A stretch of DNA of 64,000 nt from Mayamaea pseudoterrestris (taxonomy: Eukaryota > Bacillariophyta > Bacillariophyceae > Sellaphorales > Sellaphoraceae), in the NCBI GenBank assembly GCA_027923505.1, contig BROI01000037.1:141490-205489 (forward strand), given 5' to 3'. The translations under genes and the position numbers were made by a program. Positions within the stretch are counted from its first letter, which is position 1. Every line of letters begins with the position of its first letter. Shown in pieces: positions 30,676-40,393 of this stretch. The notes below the pieces were generated by a model. It saw nothing but the letters and a program-made list of their open reading frames with translations. It searched no databases and had not been told where the DNA came from.

Positions 30676-31592
30676 CTATTCCTGCGTGGAGCGGTTGCCG
30701 TTGTTGCGGTAGGTGAGGTTTCCTTCCTTGCCATTCATCTTGTTCGCCCAAGTGGCCGCAACTTGATGTCCTTCCTTTTGGTGAGTGCACTGTGCTGTCC
30801 ATGCCCGCAGCATGCGTCCAGCAATACTTCTTGACGCGAGGAACTTGATTGTTATGCGTGTTCGTTGTGCTTGATCGGCGTCGTTGGCTTGCGCAAAGAG
30901 CAGCATGCCGCTAATGTTTCTGGAGAGAACTCTGACAGTACTCGCTTTGACTTTCTTGGACATGGTTTGCTTGGCTAAGCCCCGCGCACCGCCGCCTCTT
31001 GTTGCGGCGGAGTCGACTACAGATTTTGCCGTGCTTTGATGCCGCGGATGTGCTTATGTGGTCGAGTGAGGCTCGGCCGGCCGTTGCGAGGCTGCGGGGC
31101 ATTCAATGTATTTGTCCACTGGGCATCACCAAATGCATTTGCTTCAAGACTCGATGAGTCTTTCGCGTCACTATGTGTTTGAGAGTGGAGAACAGACACT
31201 GTATGTCGGGCAGTTTCTGGCATGCATTCCATGATCATGGCCTTGGTGGACGAAGCCACTTTGCGGTCTAGGTTGAAACGTGCAACTTGAATGGCAAGCT
31301 GGCGAGTTGCTTCTTTGATGACTGCTGCCGGCGCATTGTTGGGCAGGCCAAGGTCATTATCGGGGAAGTCTTGTGCAACATATGGGTCTCCAGGCGAGAG
31401 GTTGTCATATTCTGCTTGAGTGTAGCAATGGTGACTGTGTCCCATCAAGCCGTTACCAAAGTCGGATTCGATTGATTGAAGGTTGGTTCGAAGTTGGTTT
31501 TTGAAGACTTGACACTCCTCATACGTGATGGTTCCTGTCGTTCCCATGGGGGAAAACTTTGTATGCGGGTAAAGGGGCTTGGAGTCGGCCAT
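30676..31592 (-). pseudogene. CoDi-like gag remnant
   Basis: Starts with an ATG at 31592 and reads 191 codons of a typical CoDi gag N-terminus, ending in a TAG at 31017. The C-terminal gag continues in another frame ('SAATRGGGARGLAKQ' then 'CTHQKEGHQVAATWANKMNG', a degenerate zinc-knuckle-like block). A single TAG at 30676 separates it from pol in the same frame. The long helical middle of gag is missing. Confidence 0.7.
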
Positions 31593-32098
31593 GGTGTTGC
31601 TTTATTGATGGAAGCTTGGTGCTCAGGCAGAGCTTGTTGCTTGGTTGGTCGATTCGACAGCAGGTGTCGAGAGAATGCCGGGTGGAGCAAGTGTTGGAGA
31701 GCCTGGATGGATCGCTTGCTTGGTTTGTTCGGTCTTGGCAATCTCTGCTAATGCTAAGTTGCGCAGTACTCAATTGTTAGTAGTGAATGATTGTTTAGAT
31801 TGCTGGTTATGCTATTGTATTGAGAGGTCAATGGCATGGAGGCAACGTAGAAGACGAGATTGCCAAGTTGTGAGCTGTTGGAGGGGATGTCGCATGCGAC
31901 TCGGATGGAGCTCGAGATCCATCCCTCGCCGACTCGCCAACTGGAGGCAACGGGATTGATATAGATACGGCTTGTAGGAATTAGCCATATAACATATAGA
32001 GAGGTTGGCATGCCGGCGCTGTTACTTAGGTAACGTGCGCGCCGGCCGGCCTTGAGGTTCTTCCTTGGGAATCGGATTGAAGCTCGGAGAGATCAACA
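31593..32098 (-). repeat. Probable 5' LTR and leader of the CoDi-like element
   Basis: On the minus strand it begins TGTTGATC, a usual copia LTR start, at 32098, exactly where homology between the two gene copies begins. The partner LTR is not in the window, so its 3' border is unknown. Confidence 0.45.
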
Positions 32099-32236
32099 CT
32101 TATAGTTGACGTGACATAGTTGTTGTCCGATCGTTTCTTGACAATCTTCGAATTTCATCGCCAAAGTGATGCAACCTTTCTCGACGAGGATCTTATTCTA
32201 GTTGCATACGTTTCATCTTTATTATACAATTCCATC
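32099..32236 (+). promoter_or_regulatory. Duplicated promoter, copy 2
   Basis: Nearly identical to the region before copy 1, including TGACGT at 32107-32112. Directly abuts the probable LTR. Confidence 0.6.
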
Positions 32237-33058
32237 ATGGTGACAACGCGCAACCAAGAGAAGCACGATGAGGCTGAGCCGCCTTCCAATAAGAATGAGG
32301 AGTCGTCAACTGAGCCGTCAACGTTGAAACGGGATAAGGACGAGGCGGTAAACGCCGACAAGAAACTTGGCGCAAATCGGAGTTCTCATAGCGACCATAC
32401 TTCCAAGCAAAACCGAGACGAGTCGGGCGACGACGAGGGTCGCGAAGACATCAAGCAAGGCGCTGCGAAGCGAGAAAGCTCCACATCCCCCACTGCTGGC
32501 CACGATTCGGACGACAACGAAAAGGATTCCGACGCTGAAATTTCCATCAATCGTGCTCCCGTGCTGACGCTATGGGTTTCTGTTGTGGCGGAGCGCCTTG
32601 GTTACAGTCGTGATGAAGCTTATTCATACGGACGCTGGGTGGCAAGCACACTGGCTGCGTCCAAGGGCAGGGCGCTGGGCATTGTTCGTCCCAGCAAGAA
32701 GAAAAAGACTGACGCGGAGGGTCGTCGCGAGGGACGTGAAATGGATGCCGACCACATTATGGTGTTTGGGCAAATGAAGATACCCGTCAAGGATGTGAAT
32801 GGCAAGCTCTTGGCGGTCAAGCAAGGCAAGACTATTAATCCAGAGACGGTTCGTCGCTACTTTCACAACAAGTTTGGCGACAATTTGGATCATGCGCACG
32901 ACGCCATGATGAAACTTGCCGAAAGCATGGAGGCAGACGACTTGCGCAACCGTGCCTACGAATTCTACGAGCAGTTTCGTCCCGAATGGCATGGCTGGGG
33001 TCGCAAGGGAACTCTTGATTTGGACGAAATTGAACACTTGGCCGAAGAGGATGAATAG
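32237..33058 (+). CDS. Conserved protein, acidic N-terminus and bacterial-like C-terminal domain, copy 2
   Basis: 273 residues, intact. Against copy 1 about 16 substitutions were counted by eye, mainly in the disordered N-terminus; in the domain they are conservative (S/A, V/I, L/M, M/L). One residue is lost in an acidic run. Its promoter is truncated on the far side by the copia element, yet the ~138 bp shared with copy 1 remain, so it may still be expressed. See copy 1 for the domain description. Confidence 0.75.
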   Translation: MVTTRNQEKHDEAEPPSNKNEESSTEPSTLKRDKDEAVNADKKLGANRSSHSDHTSKQNRDESGDDEGREDIKQGAAKRESSTSPTAGHDSDDNEKDSDAEISINRAPVLTLWVSVVAERLGYSRDEAYSYGRWVASTLAASKGRALGIVRPSKKKKTDAEGRREGREMDADHIMVFGQMKIPVKDVNGKLLAVKQGKTINPETVRRYFHNKFGDNLDHAHDAMMKLAESMEADDLRNRAYEFYEQFRPEWHGWGRKGTLDLDEIEHLAEEDE

Positions 33059-33235
33059 GTAATGTAGATGAGTAAATCAATATGGATTGTATGCATATTT
33101 CCGCCTCGACTTTTCTTTGGCGACATACACTCATTTGCAAGCGCGTTGGCGCTACTCGTACAATTCGTTTCAATCAGATAGCTAAATTGGTGATGGTGGG
33201 ACAGCCAAAAGCCGTTCATCGCCAGCATCTCCATC

Positions 33236-34499
33236 ATGCAGCCTTCATCATCTTCATCCACGGGTCTGTTTGCATTATACAGTCGCAAACAGCAGGTTTC
33301 AAGCAAGCACACTACAGCAATGATTGACCCTCAAGACTTGGATTATGCACTCGAAACGGTTCAGCGCGGCTTTCAGCAAGGCTTGGAACGGTCTGACGTG
33401 TATGCCATGATTGCTGGAACGGCTGCCTTTTCGTCAACACTTGCACTTTCAACCTACGTGATGCAGCAGGTATTGCGCATTTCCACGGCAACCAATCGAC
33501 CAATACCAAGTCTTTCTGGAGTGGCGAGTGTTTGTTTGGCATCGGTGGCGAGTCATCATGCAGCCATTGCGACGAATGAATACGTGGTGCAAGGTAAACT
33601 TCCCACCTTGTTTGACATTAGGCGACGCCAACGAGATACAATCTTGGATACTTCCTTTCGACGAAAGAACAATGATTTCCTCGATTTACACTTTGTTCAG
33701 ATTCCGCTTCACACGCTACGCATTTGCTGCCTGGGTCTATTGACTTTTAAGCTTTTGGGCGGACGCTTCTGGTCCGTCGCACCAAGTAGCTATGTTCACC
33801 ATGGATCATTCGCGAGGCCACGGGTCTTTAGCCTCAAGGCAACTTCGGTATATGCCACCGAGACGCAACGATTGGCGCTGCAACGCATGGGACGTCTCGC
33901 GGGTTGTCATACCTGTGGGACGCGCATGCTCTTCCAGCGACCAAGGTTTAACGGCGATGTGAGTCCGTTGCGAGAAACTTGATTGACTTTGTTTCTCGAA
34001 CGATTCTCTCATTCGTCTAGTTTCTCGATCATTGTGACTCTATTTGTCTTTGCAGCACATGCCTCCTCTACTCGTGGCCAATGAGCTGAACCGAATCTGG
34101 TACCGAAAACTGTTTCGAATGAAAGTCAAATTTCGTTTCTTTCCACAGTGCATTGACTGCTCCAATACGCAAGGCGGCATCATGTCGCAAGCGAGAGCAG
34201 TGCTGGACAAGCAACCCAAGAATCTATTGCAGCGCAAAGTCTTTCAGGGAACAGACATGATGAAGCTGCCAATCTTACACAGTAAGAACTTTTACCATGG
34301 CTTGCAGCCGCGCATTAGTCACTTGACGGGGACTGTTCTTGGCGGCTTCGCCGTGCTAAACAGCAGTGAAGCGGATATAGCGAATGGAAATCGAAATCGG
34401 TACGAACGATTGCACAAGCAACTCTCGAGCTGGTGCAAAAATGTACGAAACAATGACATGGTTGTCAAATTGGTCTCGTCCCTGCAACGACCAAAATGA
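33236..34499 (+). CDS. Two-exon protein of unknown function with membrane segments
   Basis: 388 residues in two exons (33236-33958 and 34056-34499). The intron 33959-34055 has donor gtgagt, acceptor tttgcag and phase 0. An internal start at Met29 (33320) is possible. Hydrophobic segments lie near residues 70-90, 105-120 and 175-195 ('TLRICCLGLLTFKLLGG'). Two Cys pairs, 'CHTCGTRM' before the splice site and 'QCIDC' after it, could bind metal together. I do not recognise the family. Convergent with coproporphyrinogen oxidase. Confidence 0.72.
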
Positions 34500-34600
34500 A
34501 AAAATTGATATAGACATAGATTGTGCCATAGAATTACCTAGTAAACATGCTTACAGTATAAGAATGTTTTATACAACTTCTGTAAAGGTGTTAAATGAAT

Positions 34601-35838
34601 CTATACCCATTCGCGAGGGTGCCTGCATGCATCAATCAAGTCGGCTTCCGGTGAACCTGGTTCTGGGTGAAAGTCGTACTCCCATCGGGCCGTTTCCGGC
34701 AAGCTCATTAGAATGGATTCGATGCGGCCGCCAGTCTTGAGTCCAAAAATGGTTCCTCGGTCGTAGACTAGGTTGAATTCTACGTAGCGACCCCGTCGCA
34801 TCAATTGCCATTGCTTCTGCTGCTCAGTGAATGGGTCATTCATGTGCTTCTGAATAATAGGACCATATGCTGGAACAACCGAATTCAATGCCTCTTCGGC
34901 AAAAGCAAAGATCTTTTCCGGATCACGGTCGTTCAAGTCGTCAAAAAAGATTCCACCAAGTCCACGAGTCTCGTTGCGGTGCGTTATGGCAAAGTAGCGA
35001 TCGGCCCATGCCTTGAACTCTGGGTAGAATTTGGAATCGTGCTTGTCGCAGACTTCCTTGTAGGTTCCATGAAAATGCTTCATGTCTTCTTCATTAACAT
35101 AGGCGGGCGTAATGTCGGTACCTCCTCCAAACCACCAAACGCCACCATCCGTCTCAAAGTAGCGATAGTTAAAATGCATTGTCGGGCAGAATGGATTCTT
35201 GGGATGCATCACGCAAGATAGGCCGCACGCAAAGAATGGAACCTTTTCGCCAGGTGCCATGCCCTTGGCGCGATTCACGCCTCGCTCCGTCGCTGCCTGC
35301 AACGCTTCGGGAGGCATGCTTCCATATACAACCGACAAGTTGACACCAGCCTTTTCCCAAACCTTGCCGTCCTTGAGGACGCGCGACATGCCACCGCCGC
35401 CTGATGGACGTGTCCAGCAATCCTCCTGGAACTCTGCCCCTCCATCAATCTCCTGAATTGCCTTGGTAATGGCGATCTGTCCTTGGCGAAGCATCTTTTC
35501 CATCTTGCTGCGCATGGGATAATTTCCCTCGGGGCCGTCGCCTGGTTTGACGAGGGTCTCGGGAACCGAGTCAATCTTGTCGACCGTCCAGCCAAGATGG
35601 ACGGGTGGCTTGTCCGTCGCAGCTTCTGTCTTGGCTTCCGTGGTGGAGAAACTGCCATGGTAAATGCGAAAGAAATGTGAGATAGGCTGTATTAAATGAA
35701 AGATAAACAGCTAGACGTCTTATTCGCTGCTTTTACTTGCACTTACAGTTCTCCTCCTCGAATGCCGAATCGAGACCGGGGCGCAAAAGCCGAGCATGAT
35801 GTTGATGCCACGGCAACGGCGGCAAGGAAGATTCTCAT
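34601..35838 (-). CDS. HEMF: Coproporphyrinogen III oxidase (oxygen-dependent), plastid
   Basis: 380 residues in two exons (35747-35838 and 34601-35651); intron 35652-35746 (donor gtaagt, acceptor atggcag). Exon 1 encodes a signal peptide followed by 'CSAFAPRSR', a textbook plastid-import motif of diatoms. Family motifs include '[13 protein letters not shown]', '[17 protein letters not shown]', '[10 protein letters not shown]' and '[20 protein letters not shown]'. The enzyme oxidatively decarboxylates coproporphyrinogen III to protoporphyrinogen IX in heme and chlorophyll synthesis. Without the small first exon the protein would lack its targeting signal, so the splice is well supported. Divergent from the zinc-finger gene. 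Confidence 0.95.
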
Positions 35839-36167
35839 ACTGCGATCGCAAGGCAGAAGCTATGAGAAATATATTGGATCTGATCAACAAAACGTCCACG
35901 TAAGCTTTAAATGATTCTATTCCCAAATGCGAAGCAAGTGGAAAGGACAAGAGTATCGTCGCGATGATCCAAGTGATGAAGGAGGAGAAAAACGTGCAAA
36001 TAATGTTGTGGATCATCGAAGCTTCAACCGGGACTGAACGTCACGACTGCGACATGAATGTATCACAGGTCGTACCGGTTCTCATTGTGGCTCGCAAACG
36101 CTCGCGACGACCACCATGGCCGCAAAAAAACCAGCAACATCCGTACTGTAAACATTTCCATAAGAGG
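35839..36167. other. Divergent promoter region
   Basis: 329 bp between coproporphyrinogen oxidase and the C2HC/PHD gene. The plus frame is open from an ATG at 35964, so part of this could be coding. Confidence 0.45.
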
Positions 36168-39071
36168 ATGCCTCGTAGGAGACAACGCAGCAGTAATGAG
36201 CTTTTAATTAGCTCTTATAATCGCCCTCGTCGAGGAGAAGCTGCAGCAGCAAGCAGCCTTGAGGATACCGATGACGATGATGATTCACACGTCTCTGACG
36301 CCGCAGCGTCACCTGCCAACGTTGCGTTTGCTTGTCCGCACTGCAGCAAAACGTTCAAGCAGGAGCATGGTCTCAATTATCATGTTTCCAATTTTGTATG
36401 TCGGGGTGAATTGAAACCAAAATCCGCATCCTTGACAAAGCAACGAAAGCTTTCTGCGAAGAAAAAATTAGAAAGCGACAATAACAACGAGGACGAAGCT
36501 AGCAATGACGAGCAACAAGTGGGCGGTTCGGACAATGAGAGCTCTAGCGACAAGGAAAGTTCCGACGAAAGCAATCGCAAGCGACCCGCGCGCAAGACTC
36601 GTGCTCGTGCGGTGGTTAGGAAGCGAACCAAAATTGTCAGGACATATCGCGAGGATGAATCAAGTGATTCCATTAGTGATAACGAGGCGGGAGATGATGA
36701 CGAAGACGAAAATGTGTTGTCAGTCAAGAAGGAGGTGGTTGAGGCAAGCAATACTGATAATGATGATGTCAATGGAGACGTCGACTCGGATTCGCTCCCA
36801 TCCACAAGTAAGCGCAGACGTACCCCCGCCAAAGTGTCGTCACAGATTAATCTCCCCGACGACTTAAAATGTCCCCATTGCTCCAAAACCTTCAAGGTTG
36901 CCACTGGATATCTATATCACGTTAACAACTTTGTTTGTCGCCAAGAACTGCGACCAGGTGGGCCTGTTCGCAAGGGCAAGCGCAAGGCGTCCGAACTTGC
37001 TAGCAATGACAGCAGCAGCAAATCGGATTTTAAAAGGATCCGCGGCAACCTAAGTTCTCGCACATGTCCAAAGTGCAAGCGGGTCTTTACAAGCACGCTG
37101 GGGTGCAAGTATCATGTTGAAAAGAATGTGTGCACATCTACTGCGCGCAAAGCTGCTAGCAACGCCAACAATATTCCCCTCTCAACCCTGCAGCCTGGTC
37201 TCTTTTTTGTCACCAAGTATGGAGTTGTAAAGGTGGTGGCTGACAATCGAGCTGTTCCGACTGCTGTCTACAGCAAGGATTATAAGCAAGAGTCCAAGAA
37301 ATATTCGAATACTCGAGCACAGTATGAAAAGCGTTTGCAGAATTTAAAATTAGCGAATACGATCCAGCATTTGGCAAAGCGAGCGAAGCTGACGGAACTG
37401 TACACAGCCCGAGAAGTGACACAGGAAGCTGTGTTCGAGACCAGCATTGGAGTAAAACATCCGATGATTTTCAAAAATAGCGGTGATTACCCACCGGCGA
37501 TGGTTGTTCCTTCACGTCCACCAAATCCGTCGGAGCCGGAGGGTAGCTTTCCGGATCGGATTGTCGAGTGCGTCGTCATTCCTGATACTCGCACTCGTTT
37601 TCATGGTGACGATGATGAGGATCTAATCCATGTGCATCCGTCGGGAAACGTTGGATGCAAAATGTTTCTGCAGCGGCGGTTACTAAACACTCCATTTAAT
37701 GAGAATCAGTCTCTATTTTGCTGCCATCATTGCGGTCAAGAGTTTGCCTCCAAACCTGGAGCTAAGTATCATCTGCAGTCGGAAGTGTGCATCATTAAAT
37801 CTAGGAATGCCGCGGAATCATTTAAGCATACAATGGAGTCTCTTGTCGATTCGCAAATGTGCACTGATTCTGACGAGTCCAATTCGGTTGGTCATCGAAC
37901 AGCTAAGCTAGCATTAGCTTTTCCTAACATGCGCGCTTCCGGTTCAATGTTGCGTGACGCACCTGCGCCGACTCGAATTTTTACACGCAAGAAGGAGAAG
38001 TTGATCACAAACGTATCCGTATATCCGCAAGTATATTTGGCCTTGGGCTTTCGCTTTTTGGCGCGCTCAGCTGTACCGGTCAAGCAGAGCACAATTAGCG
38101 CGTTCAAGAAACGCACCAAGCCTCGCAAGGCAGAGCAAATCTCTGTCGATGAAGATGCAGATGATGATGTGATGGCTACTGTAGTTCTCTCAAGTGATGT
38201 ACCACCTGTTGGGGCAAAGCGTTCGAAATCAAATTTGCGGAAGCCGACACCGGAAGAAGCAATGAACCCGAGGCTTGTTTTGGCTGATTTGGAGAAGCAG
38301 CTGATGTTCGAACAAGCAAAACAGCTTGGGTCCGTATATGAATTTGTTTTCAAGTCACTCAAATTTAAAAAAGAGAAAGTAAAGCGGCGCAAGAGAGGTC
38401 GAAAAAAGGAGGCAGCCAACTTCCATGAGACGTTGAATGTCCCTCCAAAGACTGGATCGGATGAGACGCCACAATTGTCCAAGGCAAAGCCAGCCGGGTC
38501 TCTCAAGGCAATCCAAGCGCCCCACAATCATCGCTTGCTTTCAATCGACACTGGCGTACTCGCTGTGGAAGTCGACGCAGGGAGATACCCAAGCATGAAG
38601 CGCAACAAGCCAGATCAAGAACACCATACGAGTTGCTATTTATGCAAGTCCAACGCCGAAGTTGCCCCCTTGATGGAATGTCAGTTTTGCGCTCGCAGTG
38701 TACATTGGGAATGTATGCTCTCGCGCTACATTGTACAGGAGCCGGATACTGATTTCATGTGCAGCGAGTGCATTAACTACATTCACCATCGTCGAAAACG
38801 AGCTGAAAAACGTAAACTCGAGAAGCTGGGACTTTTGGAGCAAGCGGAAGAAATGAGTGATCCTGCGCTATTGACAAGCGTTGTTCCTGGGCGCGAGTAC
38901 GATTGTCTGCTAGCACAGGGACATCGAGTGGCAGAGCTGAGTGAACTGCTGGAGGATACGCGGAGACGCTTGTCGCAAACATTGAGCGTTGCGCAGTTGG
39001 ATGAGATGAGGTTTGCGTCAATTGAATCCGCAGAGCGCGAAGCTCAAATTGTACCGATGGCGTGGGATTAG
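36168..39071 (+). CDS. Nuclear protein with four C2HC fingers and a PHD finger
   Basis: 967 residues from the ATG at 36168 (MPRRRQRSS); an in-frame ATG at 35964 would add 68 unremarkable residues. Four zinc fingers of form C-x2-C-x12-H-x5-C lie near residues 55, 235, 300 and 517, each ending 'YHxxxxxC', so the last His of a C2H2 finger is replaced by Cys in every copy. Acidic and basic low-complexity runs separate them. A PHD-like finger ('CYLCKSNAEVAPLMECQFC...') begins near residue 821, followed by a coiled coil. This suggests chromatin reading and DNA binding. Single exon; no family name offered. Confidence 0.78.
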   Translation: MPRRRQRSSNELLISSYNRPRRGEAAAASSLEDTDDDDDSHVSDAAASPANVAFACPHCSKTFKQEHGLNYHVSNFVCRGELKPKSASLTKQRKLSAKKKLESDNNNEDEASNDEQQVGGSDNESSSDKESSDESNRKRPARKTRARAVVRKRTKIVRTYREDESSDSISDNEAGDDDEDENVLSVKKEVVEASNTDNDDVNGDVDSDSLPSTSKRRRTPAKVSSQINLPDDLKCPHCSKTFKVATGYLYHVNNFVCRQELRPGGPVRKGKRKASELASNDSSSKSDFKRIRGNLSSRTCPKCKRVFTSTLGCKYHVEKNVCTSTARKAASNANNIPLSTLQPGLFFVTKYGVVKVVADNRAVPTAVYSKDYKQESKKYSNTRAQYEKRLQNLKLANTIQHLAKRAKLTELYTAREVTQEAVFETSIGVKHPMIFKNSGDYPPAMVVPSRPPNPSEPEGSFPDRIVECVVIPDTRTRFHGDDDEDLIHVHPSGNVGCKMFLQRRLLNTPFNENQSLFCCHHCGQEFASKPGAKYHLQSEVCIIKSRNAAESFKHTMESLVDSQMCTDSDESNSVGHRTAKLALAFPNMRASGSMLRDAPAPTRIFTRKKEKLITNVSVYPQVYLALGFRFLARSAVPVKQSTISAFKKRTKPRKAEQISVDEDADDDVMATVVLSSDVPPVGAKRSKSNLRKPTPEEAMNPRLVLADLEKQLMFEQAKQLGSVYEFVFKSLKFKKEKVKRRKRGRKKEAANFHETLNVPPKTGSDETPQLSKAKPAGSLKAIQAPHNHRLLSIDTGVLAVEVDAGRYPSMKRNKPDQEHHTSCYLCKSNAEVAPLMECQFCARSVHWECMLSRYIVQEPDTDFMCSECINYIHHRRKRAEKRKLEKLGLLEQAEEMSDPALLTSVVPGREYDCLLAQGHRVAELSELLEDTRRRLSQTLSVAQLDEMRFASIESAEREAQIVPMAWD

Positions 39072-39191
39072 TAATTAAAAAATGTATGTTTTGCAGTATG
39101 TTCTACCCAGGAGAACAATTTTTTTTAAGAAAGTATAGTGGACTATAATATTTTGCCGCACTAAAGCACTATACGGCACCTCGCATTCCAC

Positions 39192-40190
39192 TCACGAATC
39201 TCGATACTCGGGCAGCAGCCGCACCAAACTTGCATTGTCCTCAAAGGCTTCCGCCATGCACAAGTCGAGAAGAAATTCAACGTGGCGCGGATGATGCCAA
39301 GGTCCATCGGTGATGTCACTTGGTGCTTTAACACCAGCAGAGTCATTCGCCAAGTTGCTCGAGTCATCAATGTTTAGTAAACGAACCTGCAGATACTGAT
39401 CCTCCTCCTTGTCGTGAGTCGCTAAACGATGAATCAACTCCAATACCAACTCGTGGAACGGCACAATGCTAGGTGAAAATGCGTCATGCTCGGGAGAGTC
39501 AAGATGTTGTCGCAGCAACCGTTCGTTAAACGTTGGAGCTGGAGGCGGGGGATTGAGCTGGTGCTTGTCAATGACACTGCAGATATGAATCAGATCATTT
39601 CGAAGTTGTTCGTGCTCTACAGCATGCGCGTTTGGACCGTCAATCAATGGCTCCTTCAACGTTTCTTCCTCCTGCTCGACACGCGACGCTTCCAGCTGCT
39701 CCTTTAGCTCTTGGAGTTCCTGCAGTTGGTATTCCAAACGATGCAGTCGTTTCATCTCTCGCTCAAGTTCCTTGACAGTCAGTTCGCTGGTTTCCAGCGA
39801 ATCATGATAGCTATGCACCAGCTCGCGATCAAGCTCCCGCATAATCTCGTCGTCAACGCAATTGGCACTTTGATGACTAGATTGTGATTGCTGCAGCAGC
39901 TTTTGACGCATTCTTTCAATGCCAATCTTCCATTCGCTGTGAGGAGACGTTTGCATCAAGTGTGCTTCCGCTTGAAACATGCAATTGAGAAAAGAGTTAT
40001 CAAAGCTACTCTGAGCTTCATTTACTTCATTTGATTGACATGACATTGGCGCATTAGAAGTCGTTGCAGTGTTCGACAGAAGAAGCGACTGCAAGTGCTT
40101 CCATCGCCGGTCATTTTCAGCGACTAGATTTATTAGCTCTTTCCTTTGATTCTCCTCTTTCGTTCTGCTGCTCTCGTGCTGATTGATCAT
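39192..40190 (-). CDS. Coiled-coil protein of unknown function
   Basis: 332 residues from the ATG at 40190, chosen because upstream codons would run into the divergent protease gene. Residues about 130-200 form a Leu/Glu/Gln-rich coiled coil ('LEREMKRLHRLEYQLQELQE'). The C-terminus has a small conserved-looking block ending 'HHPRHVEFLLDLCMAEAFED'. The overall plan (coiled coil, then a short globular C-terminal block) resembles some kinetochore linker proteins, but I see no diagnostic residue. Confidence 0.68.
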   Translation of the reverse strand: MINQHESSRTKEENQRKELINLVAENDRRWKHLQSLLLSNTATTSNAPMSCQSNEVNEAQSSFDNSFLNCMFQAEAHLMQTSPHSEWKIGIERMRQKLLQQSQSSHQSANCVDDEIMRELDRELVHSYHDSLETSELTVKELEREMKRLHRLEYQLQELQELKEQLEASRVEQEEETLKEPLIDGPNAHAVEHEQLRNDLIHICSVIDKHQLNPPPPAPTFNERLLRQHLDSPEHDAFSPSIVPFHELVLELIHRLATHDKEEDQYLQVRLLNIDDSSNLANDSAGVKAPSDITDGPWHHPRHVEFLLDLCMAEAFEDNASLVRLLPEYRDS

Positions 40191-40393
40191 AATGATATGA
40201 ATGTAGAGTTGGATCTTTCTTTGTGCATGATCGCTTCGATTTTGACGGTGATGGGCCTTCAAAGTATGTCGCAGCGGTTTTGATGCAAACTCCCATGCAT
40301 TCGTGTGTGCCACGTGGCCCCAGAACACGAACACGTTTTATCTCCGACCACCAACAAAATTGGCAGTCCCAGTCTCACATTATCATTTTGACC

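Larger units (their letters stand above)
28768..32098 (-). mobile_element. Decayed, internally deleted CoDi-like Ty1/copia element
   Basis: Minus-strand copia element. In 5'-to-3' order: probable 5' LTR and leader (31593-32098, starting TGTTGATC at 32098), gag N-terminus (31592-31017), gag C-terminal part (about 31010-30679), then protease, integrase and linker (about 30610-28864). The central gag helices and the whole reverse transcriptase/RNase H are missing, and no 3' LTR is present before the third repeat copy. It cannot be autonomous. Confidence 0.75.

Noticed and set aside
35964-36167. N-terminal extension of the C2HC/PHD protein from the ATG at 35964
   Set aside because: The extra 68 residues look unlike the rest and would leave only 125 bp for a divergent promoter; kept as an alternative.
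39192-40190. Kinetochore protein (CENP-K-like) identity for the coiled-coil protein
   Set aside because: Only general layout resembles it; no diagnostic residues seen.
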